A stretch of DNA of 64,000 bases from Deltaproteobacteria bacterium (GTDB lineage Bacteria; Myxococcota_A; UBA796; UBA2385), in contig JAEUKK010000176.1 of assembly GCA_016792625.1 (NCBI GenBank), positions 95,908 through 159,907 of the forward strand. The letters are read 5' to 3'. Each line of letters begins with the position of its first letter. The first letter of the stretch is position 1. Shown piece by piece: positions 8,139 through 16,428 of the stretch. Position numbers and translations under genes: made by a program. The notes under the pieces were generated by a model. It saw nothing but the letters and a program-made list of their open reading frames with translations, was not told the DNA's origin and did not search any database.

Positions 8139-9044
8139 GCCCGCCGGTGCGGCGGCGTTGAGCGCGGCGAGGTTGAACAAGGTGCGCTCGGCGGCGGCGA
8201 GCGCCCGGCCGCAGACCACGTCGGGGGCGTCACCTTCGCGCAGGGGGAAGATGGCCAGCGCGGCGTCGCCGATGAACTTCAAGATCTCCCCTTCGAAGTG
8301 GTCGACCGCCTCGCCCACCGCCCCGAAGAATTGGTTGAGCAGGTCGACGATCGCCTGCGAGCCGAAGCGGATGGTCAGCGGCGTGAAGTTGCGCAGGTCG
8401 CAGAACCACACGACCGCGCGCAGCGACTCGACGCTGCCCCGGTGGATGTCGCCGCGCAGCACGCGGGGGCCCGTGTGGTGGCCGATGTAGGTGGCGCAGA
8501 CGCTCCGGGCGATCGAGCGGTGCACATAGAGCTCGACCGGGGCGCGCAGGGCGGTGAAGCCGTCTTCGAGCGCCTCGACCTCGGCCTCGGTAAAGCCGCC
8601 GGGCTGGTCGGTCATCAGGCTGACCGAGATGGGCAGCTCGGCCTCGGTGCTGATCGCCGCCGCGAGGTACTCGGTCATGCCGCCGGCCGCGTACTGGGCG
8701 AAGAGCGGGAAGGCGTGCGGGCCCTCGGCCAAGATCAGGTAGCGCACCCGCCGGGCCTCACCCTCGATGATCGGCCGGATGGGGCTGCTGCGAAAGTCGA
8801 GGGTCTGCTTCTGGGCGGCGGTGAAGCGGTTGGCCTGCAGCTCGGGCTGGTCGTGGCGCCAGATCCAATTCTCGGCGATGAACAGCGGATGGAGCGTGCG
8901 AATCGTCAGGTTGAACCGCCGGATCGGCAGGCCGAGGCCCTGACAGACCTCGACGAAGCCGCGCACGAGGTCCTCCATCCGCCGCAGCTCGGCGGCGGCG
9001 GTCAGGCTCCAGCGGAGCAGGCGGGCGCCGGCGTCGGGCTGCAT
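7821..9044 (-). CDS. Class III adenylate/guanylate cyclase
   Basis: A 407-residue protein. The N-terminal ~205 residues are a sensor-like region without membrane helices. The C-terminal ~200 residues are a cyclase homology domain: VVWFCDLRNFTPLT (first metal Asp), GEILKFIGDAALAIFP (second metal Asp), and GNIGAPTRLDFTVIGAAVNLAARL, with the Asn/Arg transition-state residues. It should make a cyclic nucleotide in the cytoplasm. RLDFTV suggests an adenylate-cyclase-type pocket, although this is not certain. It lies downstream of dut on the same strand (69-base gap). Confidence 0.9.
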   Translation of the reverse strand: MQPDAGARLLRWSLTAAAELRRMEDLVRGFVEVCQGLGLPIRRFNLTIRTLHPLFIAENWIWRHDQPELQANRFTAAQKQTLDFRSSPIRPIIEGEARRVRYLILAEGPHAFPLFAQYAAGGMTEYLAAAISTEAELPISVSLMTDQPGGFTEAEVEALEDGFTALRAPVELYVHRSIARSVCATYIGHHTGPRVLRGDIHRGSVESLRAVVWFCDLRNFTPLTIRFGSQAIVDLLNQFFGAVGEAVDHFEGEILKFIGDAALAIFPLREGDAPDVVCGRALAAAERTLFNLAALNAAAPAGSAPLHAAIAVHVGEVSYGNIGAPTRLDFTVIGAAVNLAARLNGLAPQLHQPLLSSGEFAAMCGRPLQPLGAHPLKGIEGLVEVFGLPEDGAQRVILIEGGGAAPG

Positions 9045-9113
9045 GTGGGCTCCATGGGCGGGCGGGGAGGATAGCGCGCTGCAGGGCGGTTTGACCGCGG
9101 GGTCTCCCCAGGG

Positions 9114-9569
9114 TCAGCAGCCGGTCGAGCCAAAACCGCCGACGCCGCGGGCCGTGTCGTCGTCCAGCGCCTCGACCTCGACGAGGGCGGCCTGGGCCAC
9201 CGGGCAGAGGACGAGCTGGGCCACCCGCATGCCCCGGGTGATCGTGAAGGGCGCGTCGCCGAGGTTGATGAGCAGCACCTGCAGTTCGCCGCGGTAGTCG
9301 CTGTCGATGGTGCCGGGCGCGTTGGGCATGGACAGGCCGTGGCGCAGGGCGAGGCCCGAGCGCGGGCGCACCTGGCCCTCAAAACCGGCGGGGATCTTCA
9401 GCTTGAGCCCGGTCGGCACCGCGGCCCGGCCCATCGGCGGCAGCACCAGGGGGAGGTCGACCGCGGCGTGCAGGTCGAGGCCGGCCGCGCCGGGGGTGGC
9501 GTAGGCGGGCAGGGGCAGGTCGGCGGCGGAGGGCAGGCGCTGCACCTCGACGCGGAGGGGGCTGGACAT
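9114..9569 (-). CDS. dut: Deoxyuridine 5'-triphosphate nucleotidohydrolase (dUTPase)
   Basis: A 151-residue trimeric dUTPase that hydrolyses dUTP to dUMP. All five family motifs are present: GAAGLDLHA, PRSGLALRHGLSMPNAPGTID with catalytic-region Asp, DYRGELQVLLINLG, RVAQLVLCPV, and the C-terminal P-loop-like RGVGGFGSTGC. Length is normal for the family. It lies downstream of pnp in the same direction. Confidence 0.97.
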   Translation of the reverse strand: MSSPLRVEVQRLPSAADLPLPAYATPGAAGLDLHAAVDLPLVLPPMGRAAVPTGLKLKIPAGFEGQVRPRSGLALRHGLSMPNAPGTIDSDYRGELQVLLINLGDAPFTITRGMRVAQLVLCPVAQAALVEVEALDDDTARGVGGFGSTGC

Positions 9570-9625
9570 GGCGGCACCTGCAGGCGGGGCCGCGGGCCGC
9601 GGCCGAGGGACAGCGCAAAACAGCG

Positions 9626-9657
9626 GCGGGCGGGGCAGCCGAGACCACCCCGCCCGC
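9626..9657 (-). terminator. Hairpin after pnp (probable terminator)
   Basis: A perfect 10-bp stem (GCGGGCGGGG at 9626-9635, CCCCGCCCGC at 9648-9657) with a 12-base loop. On the minus strand it lies just after the pnp stop codon and is followed after five bases by TTTT. The gap makes it less than a textbook intrinsic terminator; it could instead be a 3'-end stabiliser. Confidence 0.5.
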
Positions 9658-9670
9658 GCTGACCGGCGGA

Positions 9671-11785
9671 TCAGAACTCGCTGGTCAGGGCATCTTTGCG
9701 GGAGAGGCGGATCTTGCCGGCGCGGTCGATGTCGATCACGCGCACCAGCACCTCGTCGCCCTCGCGGACGATGTCGGTGGTGCGCTCGACGCGCACGTCC
9801 GCGAGGTGGCTGATGTGGACCAGCCCCTCGGTGCCGGGGAAGATCTCGACGAAGGCGCCGAAGTCGACCGTGCGCTTGACCACGCCCAGGTAGAGCTTGC
9901 CGATCTCGGCCTCTTGGGTCAGCTCGCGGATGAGATCCATGGCCTGCTTGGCCTTGGTCTGGTCGGTGCTCGCGATCTCGACCCGGCCGCTGTCGTCGAC
10001 CTTGAGGCGGGTCTCGGTGCGGTCCTGGATGCTGCGGATGGTCTTGCCCCCGGGCCCGATGATGTCGCGGATCTTGTCGGGGTTGATCTGCACCACGGTG
10101 ATCCGGGGCGCCCAGGCGCTCAGCTCGGCGCGGGGCTTGGCCAGGGCCTTGCCCATCTCGTCGAGGATGTGGAGGCGGCCCTCCTTCGCCTGGTTGAGCG
10201 CGCGGAGCATGACCGCGCGGGGCACGCCGCCGATCTTGGTGTCCATCTGGAAGGCGGTGATGCCCTTCTCGGTGCCGGTCACCTTGAAGTCCATGTCGCC
10301 GAGGTGGTCCTCGTCGCCGAGGATGTCGGACAGCACGGCGTACTGCTCACCCTCGCGGATGAGGCCCATCGCGATGCCGGCGACCGGGCGCTTCAGCGGC
10401 ACGCCGGCGTCCATCAGCGAGAGGCTGGCGCCGCAGACGGTGGCCATCGAGCTGCTGCCGTTGGACTCGAGCACGTCGCTGACCACGCGGAGCACGTAGG
10501 GGAACTCGGCCTGGCTGGGCAGCACGGCCTCGAGTGCGCGGTGGGCCAAGGCGCCATGGCCGACCTCGCGCCGCTTCGGGCCGCCGAGGCGGCGGGCCTC
10601 GCCGGTGCAGAAGGGCGGGAAGTTGTACTGCAGCATCCAGCGGCGGAACTGCTCGGTCGAGCCGGCGAAGTCGATGCGCTGGGCGTCTTCTTCGATGCCG
10701 ATCGTGGCCGAGCAGAAGGCCTGGGTCTCACCGCGGGTGAAGACCGCCGAGCCATGGGTGCGGGCGGAGACGCCGACCTGGGCGAGGATGAAGCGCACCT
10801 CGTCGGTGACGCGACCGTCGAGGCGCACGCCCTCGTTGACCACGCGCTGGCGCATGGCGGTGCGGCCCATCTTCTCCCACACGGCCTTGGCGGCGGTGGT
10901 CAGGCGGGCGATCTCGGCCTCGTCGCTCAGGCCCTCGACCAGCGCGGCGATCGCCGCGTCACGGGCGGCCTTGATGGCGTCGCGGCGCTCGTGCTTGCCG
11001 GGGATGGCCATGGCGGCCTTGAGGCTCTCGCCGCCGACCTCGGCCAGCTTGGCGACCACGGCGGCGTCGGGCTTGGGCGCGGGGGCCAGCGCGCGCTTCT
11101 CGGCGCCGCACAGGCCGCGCAGCTCGTCGATCGCCGCGCAGATCTTCTTGATCTCAGCGTGGGCCAAGTCCATCGCGTCGATCATGCTGGACTCGTCGGC
11201 CTCTTTGGCGCCGCCCTCGACCATGCAGATCGCGTCGGCGGTGCCGGCCACGATGAGGGTGATGTCGGCCTGGTCCATCTGGGCGCGGGACGGGTTCACG
11301 ATGAAGGCGCCGTCGACCCGGACGATGCGCACGCCGGCCACGGGGGCCTCGAGCGGCAGGTCGGAGATGTGGCAGGCCGCCGCGGCGCCCGCGATGCTCA
11401 GCACGTCGGTGTCGCTGCGCGGATCGAAGGAGAGCACGGTCGCGATGACCTGGGTCTCCTGGCGGAAGTGTTTGGGGAACTGCGGTCGGAGCGGTCGGTC
11501 GATGAGGCGGCTGACCAGGGTCTCGCGCTCGTTGCCCCGGCCCTCACGCTTGAGGAAGCCGCCGGGGATCTTGCCCGAGGCCGCCGTGCGGTCCATGTAG
11601 TCGACGGTGAGGGGGAGGAAGTCGAAGTCGCGCTGCTCGGTGCTGCCGACCGCGGTCACGAGGACGGCGCTCTCGTCTTGTTTGACGGTGACGGCGCCGC
11701 CGGCCTGCTTGGCCAGCCAGCCGGTCTCGAGGATGAGGGGGCGGCCGCCGATCTCGACAGAAACAGAATGAACCTTAGGGATCAC
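9671..11785 (-). CDS. pnp: Polyribonucleotide nucleotidyltransferase (PNPase)
   Basis: A 704-residue PNPase, the phosphorolytic 3'-5' exoribonuclease of the degradosome. Two RNase PH-like domains are present (about residues 1-230 and 310-545), the second carrying the catalytic LGDEDHLGDMDFKVTGTEKGITAFQMD. They are followed by a KH domain (GPGGKTIRSIQDRT) and an S1 domain (VDFGAFVEIFPGTEGLVHIS). Length is typical. GTG is the start, preceded by GGAG. It lies downstream of rpsO, the classic rpsO-pnp order. Confidence 0.98.
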   Translation of the reverse strand: MIPKVHSVSVEIGGRPLILETGWLAKQAGGAVTVKQDESAVLVTAVGSTEQRDFDFLPLTVDYMDRTAASGKIPGGFLKREGRGNERETLVSRLIDRPLRPQFPKHFRQETQVIATVLSFDPRSDTDVLSIAGAAAACHISDLPLEAPVAGVRIVRVDGAFIVNPSRAQMDQADITLIVAGTADAICMVEGGAKEADESSMIDAMDLAHAEIKKICAAIDELRGLCGAEKRALAPAPKPDAAVVAKLAEVGGESLKAAMAIPGKHERRDAIKAARDAAIAALVEGLSDEAEIARLTTAAKAVWEKMGRTAMRQRVVNEGVRLDGRVTDEVRFILAQVGVSARTHGSAVFTRGETQAFCSATIGIEEDAQRIDFAGSTEQFRRWMLQYNFPPFCTGEARRLGGPKRREVGHGALAHRALEAVLPSQAEFPYVLRVVSDVLESNGSSSMATVCGASLSLMDAGVPLKRPVAGIAMGLIREGEQYAVLSDILGDEDHLGDMDFKVTGTEKGITAFQMDTKIGGVPRAVMLRALNQAKEGRLHILDEMGKALAKPRAELSAWAPRITVVQINPDKIRDIIGPGGKTIRSIQDRTETRLKVDDSGRVEIASTDQTKAKQAMDLIRELTQEAEIGKLYLGVVKRTVDFGAFVEIFPGTEGLVHISHLADVRVERTTDIVREGDEVLVRVIDIDRAGKIRLSRKDALTSEF

Positions 11786-11940
11786 GAAAACTCCAGCGTG
11801 GAGGGCGGACGGCGGGCCTGCGGACCATCACCGCGGGTCGGCCGTCGGAGGGGAGCCCTTCACCGGAACACGCACAGCCAGGTCGTTCTGGCGGGCGTCG
11901 CAAGGATGGAGCGGCGGGCGCGGCGCACGCTCGAGGTCCC

Positions 11941-11998
11941 GTAGACCTGCGGAGGGGGAGCAGGGCGGCGGCTGCTCCCCCCGCGTAGACCTGCGAGA
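11941..11998 (-). promoter_or_regulatory. pnp leader hairpin flanked by direct repeats
   Basis: Perfect 10-bp inverted repeat GGGGGAGCAG (11954-11963) / CTGCTCCCCC (11972-11981) with an 8-base loop GGCGGCGG. A direct repeat, GTAGACCTGCG, lies on both sides (11941-11951 and 11985-11995). It falls in the untranslated leader about 155 bases before the pnp start. There is no U-tract, which argues against an intrinsic terminator and for an RNA-processing or protein-binding structure. Confidence 0.6.
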
Positions 11999-12126
11999 CT
12001 CGCGCGCACGACGGCGACGTCGGCTTGCGGGGGGTGTCGGGCGGGTGCTGACAAAGAGGGGCCCGGGGGCCTGGGGCCGACGCGCCGCGCCGGTCCCCGC
12101 GGGGTGGCCGCCGTGGCGACCACCCC

Positions 12127-12156
12127 AAACAAAAGGGCGGCGTTTGACCGCCGCCC
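12127..12156 (-). terminator. Intrinsic terminator after rpsO
   Basis: Reading leftward just after the rpsO stop codon: GGGCGGCG, loop GTCAAA, CGCCGCCC, then TTTTGTTT. The 8-bp GC-only stem with an immediate T-rich tract is a textbook rho-independent terminator. pnp expression would need read-through or its own promoter. Confidence 0.88.
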
Positions 12157-12162
12157 CCCCTG

Positions 12163-12432
12163 CTACCGACGCAGGCCCAACCGCTCGATCAGGCTCTTGT
12201 ACCGGTCGGGGTGGTTGACCCGCAGGTACTTGAGGAGCCGGCGCCGCTGGCCGACCAGCATGAGCAGGCCGCGGCGGGAGTGGTGGTCCTTCTTGTGGGA
12301 CTGGAAGTGCGGGGTGAGGTTGGTGATGCGCTGGGTCAGCAGGGCGACCTGGACCTCGGGGGAGCCAGTGTCGCCCTCGAAGGTGGCGTAGCTGGCGATG
12401 GTCTCGGCGCGCTGCTCGGTGGAGATGGACAT
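12163..12432 (-). CDS. rpsO: 30S ribosomal protein S15
   Basis: An 89-residue S15, the small-subunit protein that binds the 16S rRNA central domain. Signatures: GDTGSPEVQVALLTQRI, HKKDHHSRRGLLMLVGQRRRLL and the C-terminal LGLRR. I chose ATG at 12432 rather than 12450 because GAGGT lies just before it and the length then matches the family exactly. Confidence 0.98.
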   Translation of the reverse strand: MSISTEQRAETIASYATFEGDTGSPEVQVALLTQRITNLTPHFQSHKKDHHSRRGLLMLVGQRRRLLKYLRVNHPDRYKSLIERLGLRR

Positions 12433-12849
12433 GGGAACCTCAGGCGACACGAACCCTGCAGACCGCGCCGCGCGCCCCGCCGGGACATCCGGGGGAGCGG
12501 GGCGGGTGACCGCGACACACCGCCGCGCGCGAGGGCGCGGGGTCCGGCCCGGCTTGCACCTGGATGCAACCGGGGCGGGCCTCGGCGGACCGGGGGCTGG
12601 GTGCGCGCGGGGCGCGGCAGCCAGGGTGGGGTCAGCGAGGGCGCGGGAGACCGCATGGGCCGTTGTGGCGCGGCCTTCTGACCGGTCGGGGCGGCACTGT
12701 CAAGGGCTGCAGCCGGTGCGGGGCCGCGCTCAACACTCGGCTCCGAGCATCCGAAGAGGGCAGGTGGGGGCGCGGCGAGCGGGGCCCCCCGCGGCTGCTC
12801 CTCCCCCGTGCGCGCTGTCTGATCTTCTCCTTAGACAACGATCTGGTGC
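12433..12849. promoter_or_regulatory. Divergent region between rpsO and the flagellin gene
   Basis: About 417 bases with no supported gene. It should carry the rpsO promoter leftward and the flagellin promoter rightward. I found no clear sigma-28 or sigma-54 match. Notable dyads are TTGCA-CCTGGA-TGCAA (12554-12569), the palindrome GGCTGCAGCC (12705-12714) and CTCGG-CT-CCGAG near 12734. Any of these could be operators; no factor can be named. Confidence 0.4.
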
Positions 12850-14259
12850 ATGTTCTCGGTGCGATCCCCCACGACTGCCCGCCTGGGCGCCGCGCTGTCG
12901 GCGGCCCGGCGCGCGCCTGCGGTCGAGCGCATCAGCACCGGGGCCCGCATCAACCGGGCGGCCGACGACGCGGCCAACCTCGGGGTCGCCACCAAGCTGC
13001 GCACCCAGGCCCGCTCGCTGGCCATGGCCCGCCGCAACGTGAACGACGCGCTGCGGGCCTCTGAGGTGGCGGGCAGCGGCCTGAGCGAGATCACCGACCG
13101 GCTGCAGCGCATGCGCGAGCTCGCCGTCGCGGCGGCCAGCGAGACCCTCACCGACACCGAGCGTGAGTACCTGCAGGCCGAGTATGGCGAGCTGGTCGAT
13201 GAGATCGACCGCACGGCCCGCGCGACCGATCTCGGCGGGCAGCGCCTGCTCTCGCCGTACCCGGTCGACATCGCGATCACGATCGACTCGTCTGACTCGA
13301 TGTTCTTGGAGCTTCCCCAGATCCAAGCCGAGCTGCCCGCGCTGGCGACCCTGCTGGCCGACGCCGGCATCGAGGCCCGCTTCGCCATCGTCGACATGAA
13401 CACGTTCAGCGACGCGGGTGACGGCAGCCGGATCTTGTCGCCGCTCGGCGCCAACCTCGCCGGCCCGCTCAGCGCCTTTGCGCTCACCGGGGTCGGCGGC
13501 ATGGACCCCTACTCGGTCATGCTCGATCTGGCGGGCATCGCCCCCTTGGCCGGCACCACCACGCCCGAGGCGCTGCTCTTCGACGATAACGCCCAGCAGA
13601 AGATCTTCATCCATATCTCGGACGTGGGTCGTGAGACGCTGCTCACCGGCGTGACCCAGGGCCAGGCGGCCAACCTGCTCGCCGCCAACGGCTTTACGGT
13701 GCACACCATCACCGGCGTGGCGGGTGACCCGACCTACACCACGCTGACCGCGGTGACCGGCGGCTCGATCAACAACATGACCGGCTTTGGCCTCGGGGTT
13801 GATACGGCGGTGCAGAACATCGCCAACTCGATCATCGCCAACTTCGTCGACGCCGAGACCATCTCGGTGCAGGCGGGCACCGATGGCAGCGCGGCGAGCG
13901 TGATCGAGCTGGCCTTCCCGGTCAACGTCACCGCCCACGCGCTGGGGGTCGACGACACCGCCATCACCACGGCGGCGGGCGCGCTCGACGCCCTGGCCCA
14001 GCTCGACGAGGCGCTGCACGCGGTCAACGGCCACCAAGCCGACCTGGGCGCCAGCCAGAACCGGCTCGAGGCGACGCTGAACTACCAGCAGGCGGCCATC
14101 GAGGCGACCACGCGCTCCGAGGGCGCGATCATGGACGCCGACTATGCCCTTGAGCTCAGCGAGCTCAGCAAACACCAGGTCATGACCGACGCGCGCACGG
14201 CCACGCTGGCCCAGGCCCGCCAGCTCGAGTCCTCGGCCTTCGCGGCCTTGATGAGCTGA
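12850..14259 (+). CDS. Flagellin with an internal von Willebrand factor A domain
   Basis: A 469-residue flagellin. Residues 1-~138 match the conserved N-terminal D0/D1 region: VERISTGARINRAADDAANLGVA, LQRMRELAVAAASET and TDLGGQRLLS. From about residue 371 the C-terminal D1/D0 region follows, including AIMDADYALELSELSKHQV and ILAQANQ-like TLAQARQLESSAF. Between them, where flagellins vary, sits a vWA-like fold: DIAITIDSSDSM with the DxSxS metal motif (D146, S148, S150), a Thr in LTGVGGMD (T213), and an Asp in IFIHISDVG (D258). These spacings match a MIDAS metal site. Flagellin subunits polymerise outside the cell, so each filament would display many vWA domains. The partner or ligand is unknown. 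No strong ribosome-binding site was seen. Confidence 0.9.
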   Translation: MFSVRSPTTARLGAALSAARRAPAVERISTGARINRAADDAANLGVATKLRTQARSLAMARRNVNDALRASEVAGSGLSEITDRLQRMRELAVAAASETLTDTEREYLQAEYGELVDEIDRTARATDLGGQRLLSPYPVDIAITIDSSDSMFLELPQIQAELPALATLLADAGIEARFAIVDMNTFSDAGDGSRILSPLGANLAGPLSAFALTGVGGMDPYSVMLDLAGIAPLAGTTTPEALLFDDNAQQKIFIHISDVGRETLLTGVTQGQAANLLAANGFTVHTITGVAGDPTYTTLTAVTGGSINNMTGFGLGVDTAVQNIANSIIANFVDAETISVQAGTDGSAASVIELAFPVNVTAHALGVDDTAITTAAGALDALAQLDEALHAVNGHQADLGASQNRLEATLNYQQAAIEATTRSEGAIMDADYALELSELSKHQVMTDARTATLAQARQLESSAFAALMS

Positions 14260-14284
14260 GCTGGCCGCCCCGCCCGGAGCGCCC

Positions 14285-16123
14285 TTGAGCACCGCCCCGC
14301 CGCCCGATCCCGCCGCGCTGCGCGCGCTGGCGCTGCTCCAGGCCGGTCAGCCGGCCGCCGCCCGCGCGGCCCTGCCCGCGGGCGCTGGCCCGCTCGGCGA
14401 CCTGATTGACGGCCTAGCGGCCCTTCAGCTCGGCTTGCTCGACGAGGCGGGGCCTGCCTTGCAGCGGGCCGCCGCGGCGCTGCCCGCGCAGGTGGCCGCT
14501 TGGCGTGGCCTCGGCGCCCTGCGCGCGCGGCAGCGCGACTGGCCCGCCGCCGCCGCGGCCTGGGCCCGCGTGGCCGGGCTCGAGCCGCGGGCCGCCGACG
14601 CTTGGCGCGAGCTCGGCCACGCCGCCCTCTACAACAACGACGCCGACGCCGCAGTGGCCGCCTTTGGCCGCGCCTTGGCGCTGCAGCCCGCGGACCTCGC
14701 CCTGCGCTGGCTCGACGCCCGCGCCCTGCCCATCCTCTACAAGGACGCCGCCGCCCTCGCCCCCTGGCGCAGCCGCTACCTGGGTCGGCTGCGCGCCCTG
14801 CAGCGGGCCGCTCCGGTCGAGCCCGAGGCCGCCCTCGCCCTGTTCGAGGCGAGCTGGGATGCTTTTCACCTGCATTATCAGGGGCTCCCACTGGTTGAGG
14901 AGCAGGCGGCCCTCGGCGGCCTGCTCAGCAGCCTCGCCGCCCGCGGGGTTGCCCCGCGCCTTCCCCCCGCGCCGGCGCGCGCCCCGGGCCCGCTGCGCGT
15001 CGGCCTCGCCAGCTCGCTCTGGCGCGGGCACACGATCAGCGCGCTGTTCTCGGGCTGGATCACCGGCCTGCAGCGCCACGGCCTGCGGGTGGTGCTCGTG
15101 CAGCTCACCGACGCCCCCGACGCCGAGAGCGCCCGCCTCGAGGGCCTCGCCGACGAGGTGCTGCGGGTGCCGGTCAGCCCCTGTCTGCCCGCCGCGGCGG
15201 CGATCCGCGCCGCGGGGCTCGACGCGCTCATCTACCCAGAGCTGGGCATGGACCGGCGCACCCTGCGCCTCGCCGCCCTGCGCCTCGCCCCGCTGCAGCT
15301 CGTGTCCTGGGGCCACCCCGTGAGCACCGGCCTGCCGACCATCGACGGCTTCTTGTCCAGCGCGGCGATGGAGCCCCCCGAGGGCGCGGCCCACTACACC
15401 GAGCAGCTGCTGCTTTTGCCCGGGCTCGGGCTGAACCCCACCATGCCCGCGCCCGGCCCGCCGGCGCTGGACCGGCCGGCGCTGGGCCTCGATCCCGACG
15501 CGGCGGTGCTGCTCGTGCCCCAGTCGCCCTTCAAGCTGCTGCCCCAGCATGACCGCCTGCTCGCCCGCTGCGTCGCCGCGGTGGCCGCGACCGGCGCGCG
15601 GCCCCAGCTCGTGCTGCTGGCCAGCGAGCTGGCCCAGGCCAGCCGTGGGGTCAAAGACACCCTGCTGCTGCGCCTCTCGGCGGCTTTTCGGGCCGAGGGC
15701 CTCGCGGTCGACGCGCACCTGCGCCTGCTGCCGGGCCTGTCACACAGCGACTACCTCGCGCTGAACCAGCACGCCGACGTCTTCCTCGACGCGCCCGGCT
15801 GGAGCGGCGGGCGCACCACCCTCGACGCGCTGTGCTGCGGCCTGGTGCCGGTCACCCTGCCGGGGCGGCTGATGCGCCAGCGCCACACCGCCGCGATCTT
15901 GCGCCTCTGCGGTCGGCCCGAGACCATCGCCGAAGATGAGGACCAGTACGTTCACCTCGTCGTGCGCCTCGCCACTGACCGGCCGTGGCGGGCCGGGCTG
16001 GCCGCCGCCCTGCAGCCCGCCGCGCGCGCCCTGGCCGCCGATCCCGCGGGGGTCGACGCCCTCGCCGACCTGCTGCAGCGCCCCCAGGCCTGGGGCCTCT
16101 CGCCGGCCGGCGGGTCGCCCTGA
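14285..16123 (+). CDS. TPR-containing GT41/SPINDLY-like protein glycosyltransferase
   Basis: A 612-residue protein resembling bacterial O-GlcNAc-transferase-like enzymes. Residues about 10-140 form alpha-helical TPR-like repeats (for example AAWRGLGALRARQRDW and DAWRELGHAALYNNDADAAVAAF). The C-terminal GT-B half carries VGLASSLWRGHTI, SWGHPVSTGLPTIDGFLSS and GLSHSDYLALNQHADVFLD, then WSGGRTTLDALCCGLVPVTLPG, the donor-binding signature of the family. TTG at 14285 begins 25 bases after the flagellin stop on the same strand, so the two are probably co-transcribed. The likely role is O-glycosylation of the flagellin (inference from position). Confidence 0.85.
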   Translation: MSTAPPPDPAALRALALLQAGQPAAARAALPAGAGPLGDLIDGLAALQLGLLDEAGPALQRAAAALPAQVAAWRGLGALRARQRDWPAAAAAWARVAGLEPRAADAWRELGHAALYNNDADAAVAAFGRALALQPADLALRWLDARALPILYKDAAALAPWRSRYLGRLRALQRAAPVEPEAALALFEASWDAFHLHYQGLPLVEEQAALGGLLSSLAARGVAPRLPPAPARAPGPLRVGLASSLWRGHTISALFSGWITGLQRHGLRVVLVQLTDAPDAESARLEGLADEVLRVPVSPCLPAAAAIRAAGLDALIYPELGMDRRTLRLAALRLAPLQLVSWGHPVSTGLPTIDGFLSSAAMEPPEGAAHYTEQLLLLPGLGLNPTMPAPGPPALDRPALGLDPDAAVLLVPQSPFKLLPQHDRLLARCVAAVAATGARPQLVLLASELAQASRGVKDTLLLRLSAAFRAEGLAVDAHLRLLPGLSHSDYLALNQHADVFLDAPGWSGGRTTLDALCCGLVPVTLPGRLMRQRHTAAILRLCGRPETIAEDEDQYVHLVVRLATDRPWRAGLAAALQPAARALAADPAGVDALADLLQRPQAWGLSPAGGSP

Positions 16124-16428
16124 GCTCGCGCCGCCGCGCGCCGCGCGCCCGCCCCAGCCCAGGCAGGCGCGCGCCGATCCACAATGACGTAAGGCAAGGT
16201 CTTGTGTACACGCGTCTGTCTCGCGCGCCCGCGCTCTGGTAGAGACCGGCGTGTGGGGGGTGTGCCGCCTCCCTTCCCCCGCGCCGCTGGTCCCTTTTCG
16301 AAGGCCCTCGCGGGGCGCCCCGCGCGGCGCCGCCGGCGCCGGTAGATGCTCCCCCTGGGTCCGGCCCTGTGGCTGGGGCCCACGCCCCCGGGACTCCCGC
16401 CCTCAGCTCCCACTCCTCTGGAGGTTTT
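16124..16428. promoter_or_regulatory. Upstream region of the acidic small protein
   Basis: 305 bases without a gene. The stretch 16179-16215 is less GC-rich than its surroundings and contains the palindrome GTGTACAC (about 16204-16211). The region probably holds the promoter for the gene at 16429, but no -35/-10 pair with good spacing was found. Confidence 0.35.

Larger units (their letters stand above)
11786..12162 (-). promoter_or_regulatory. rpsO-pnp intergenic leader
   Basis: 377 bases without a supported gene. It holds the rpsO terminator (12127-12156) and, closer to pnp, a strong hairpin with flanking direct repeats (11941-11998). I found no convincing -35/-10 pair. By analogy with the enterobacterial pnp leader, where RNase III cleaves a hairpin and PNPase represses itself, the region is a candidate autoregulatory leader (inference). 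Confidence 0.5.

Noticed and set aside
9806..11944. A ~710-codon plus-strand frame opposite pnp
   Set aside because: pnp is unambiguous on the minus strand; the antisense product is Ala/Gly/Leu/Asp-rich without motifs.
12690..12712. A sigma-54-like GGCAC...GC pattern upstream of the flagellin gene
   Set aside because: The GG-GC spacing is off by at least one base and the TTGC element is absent.
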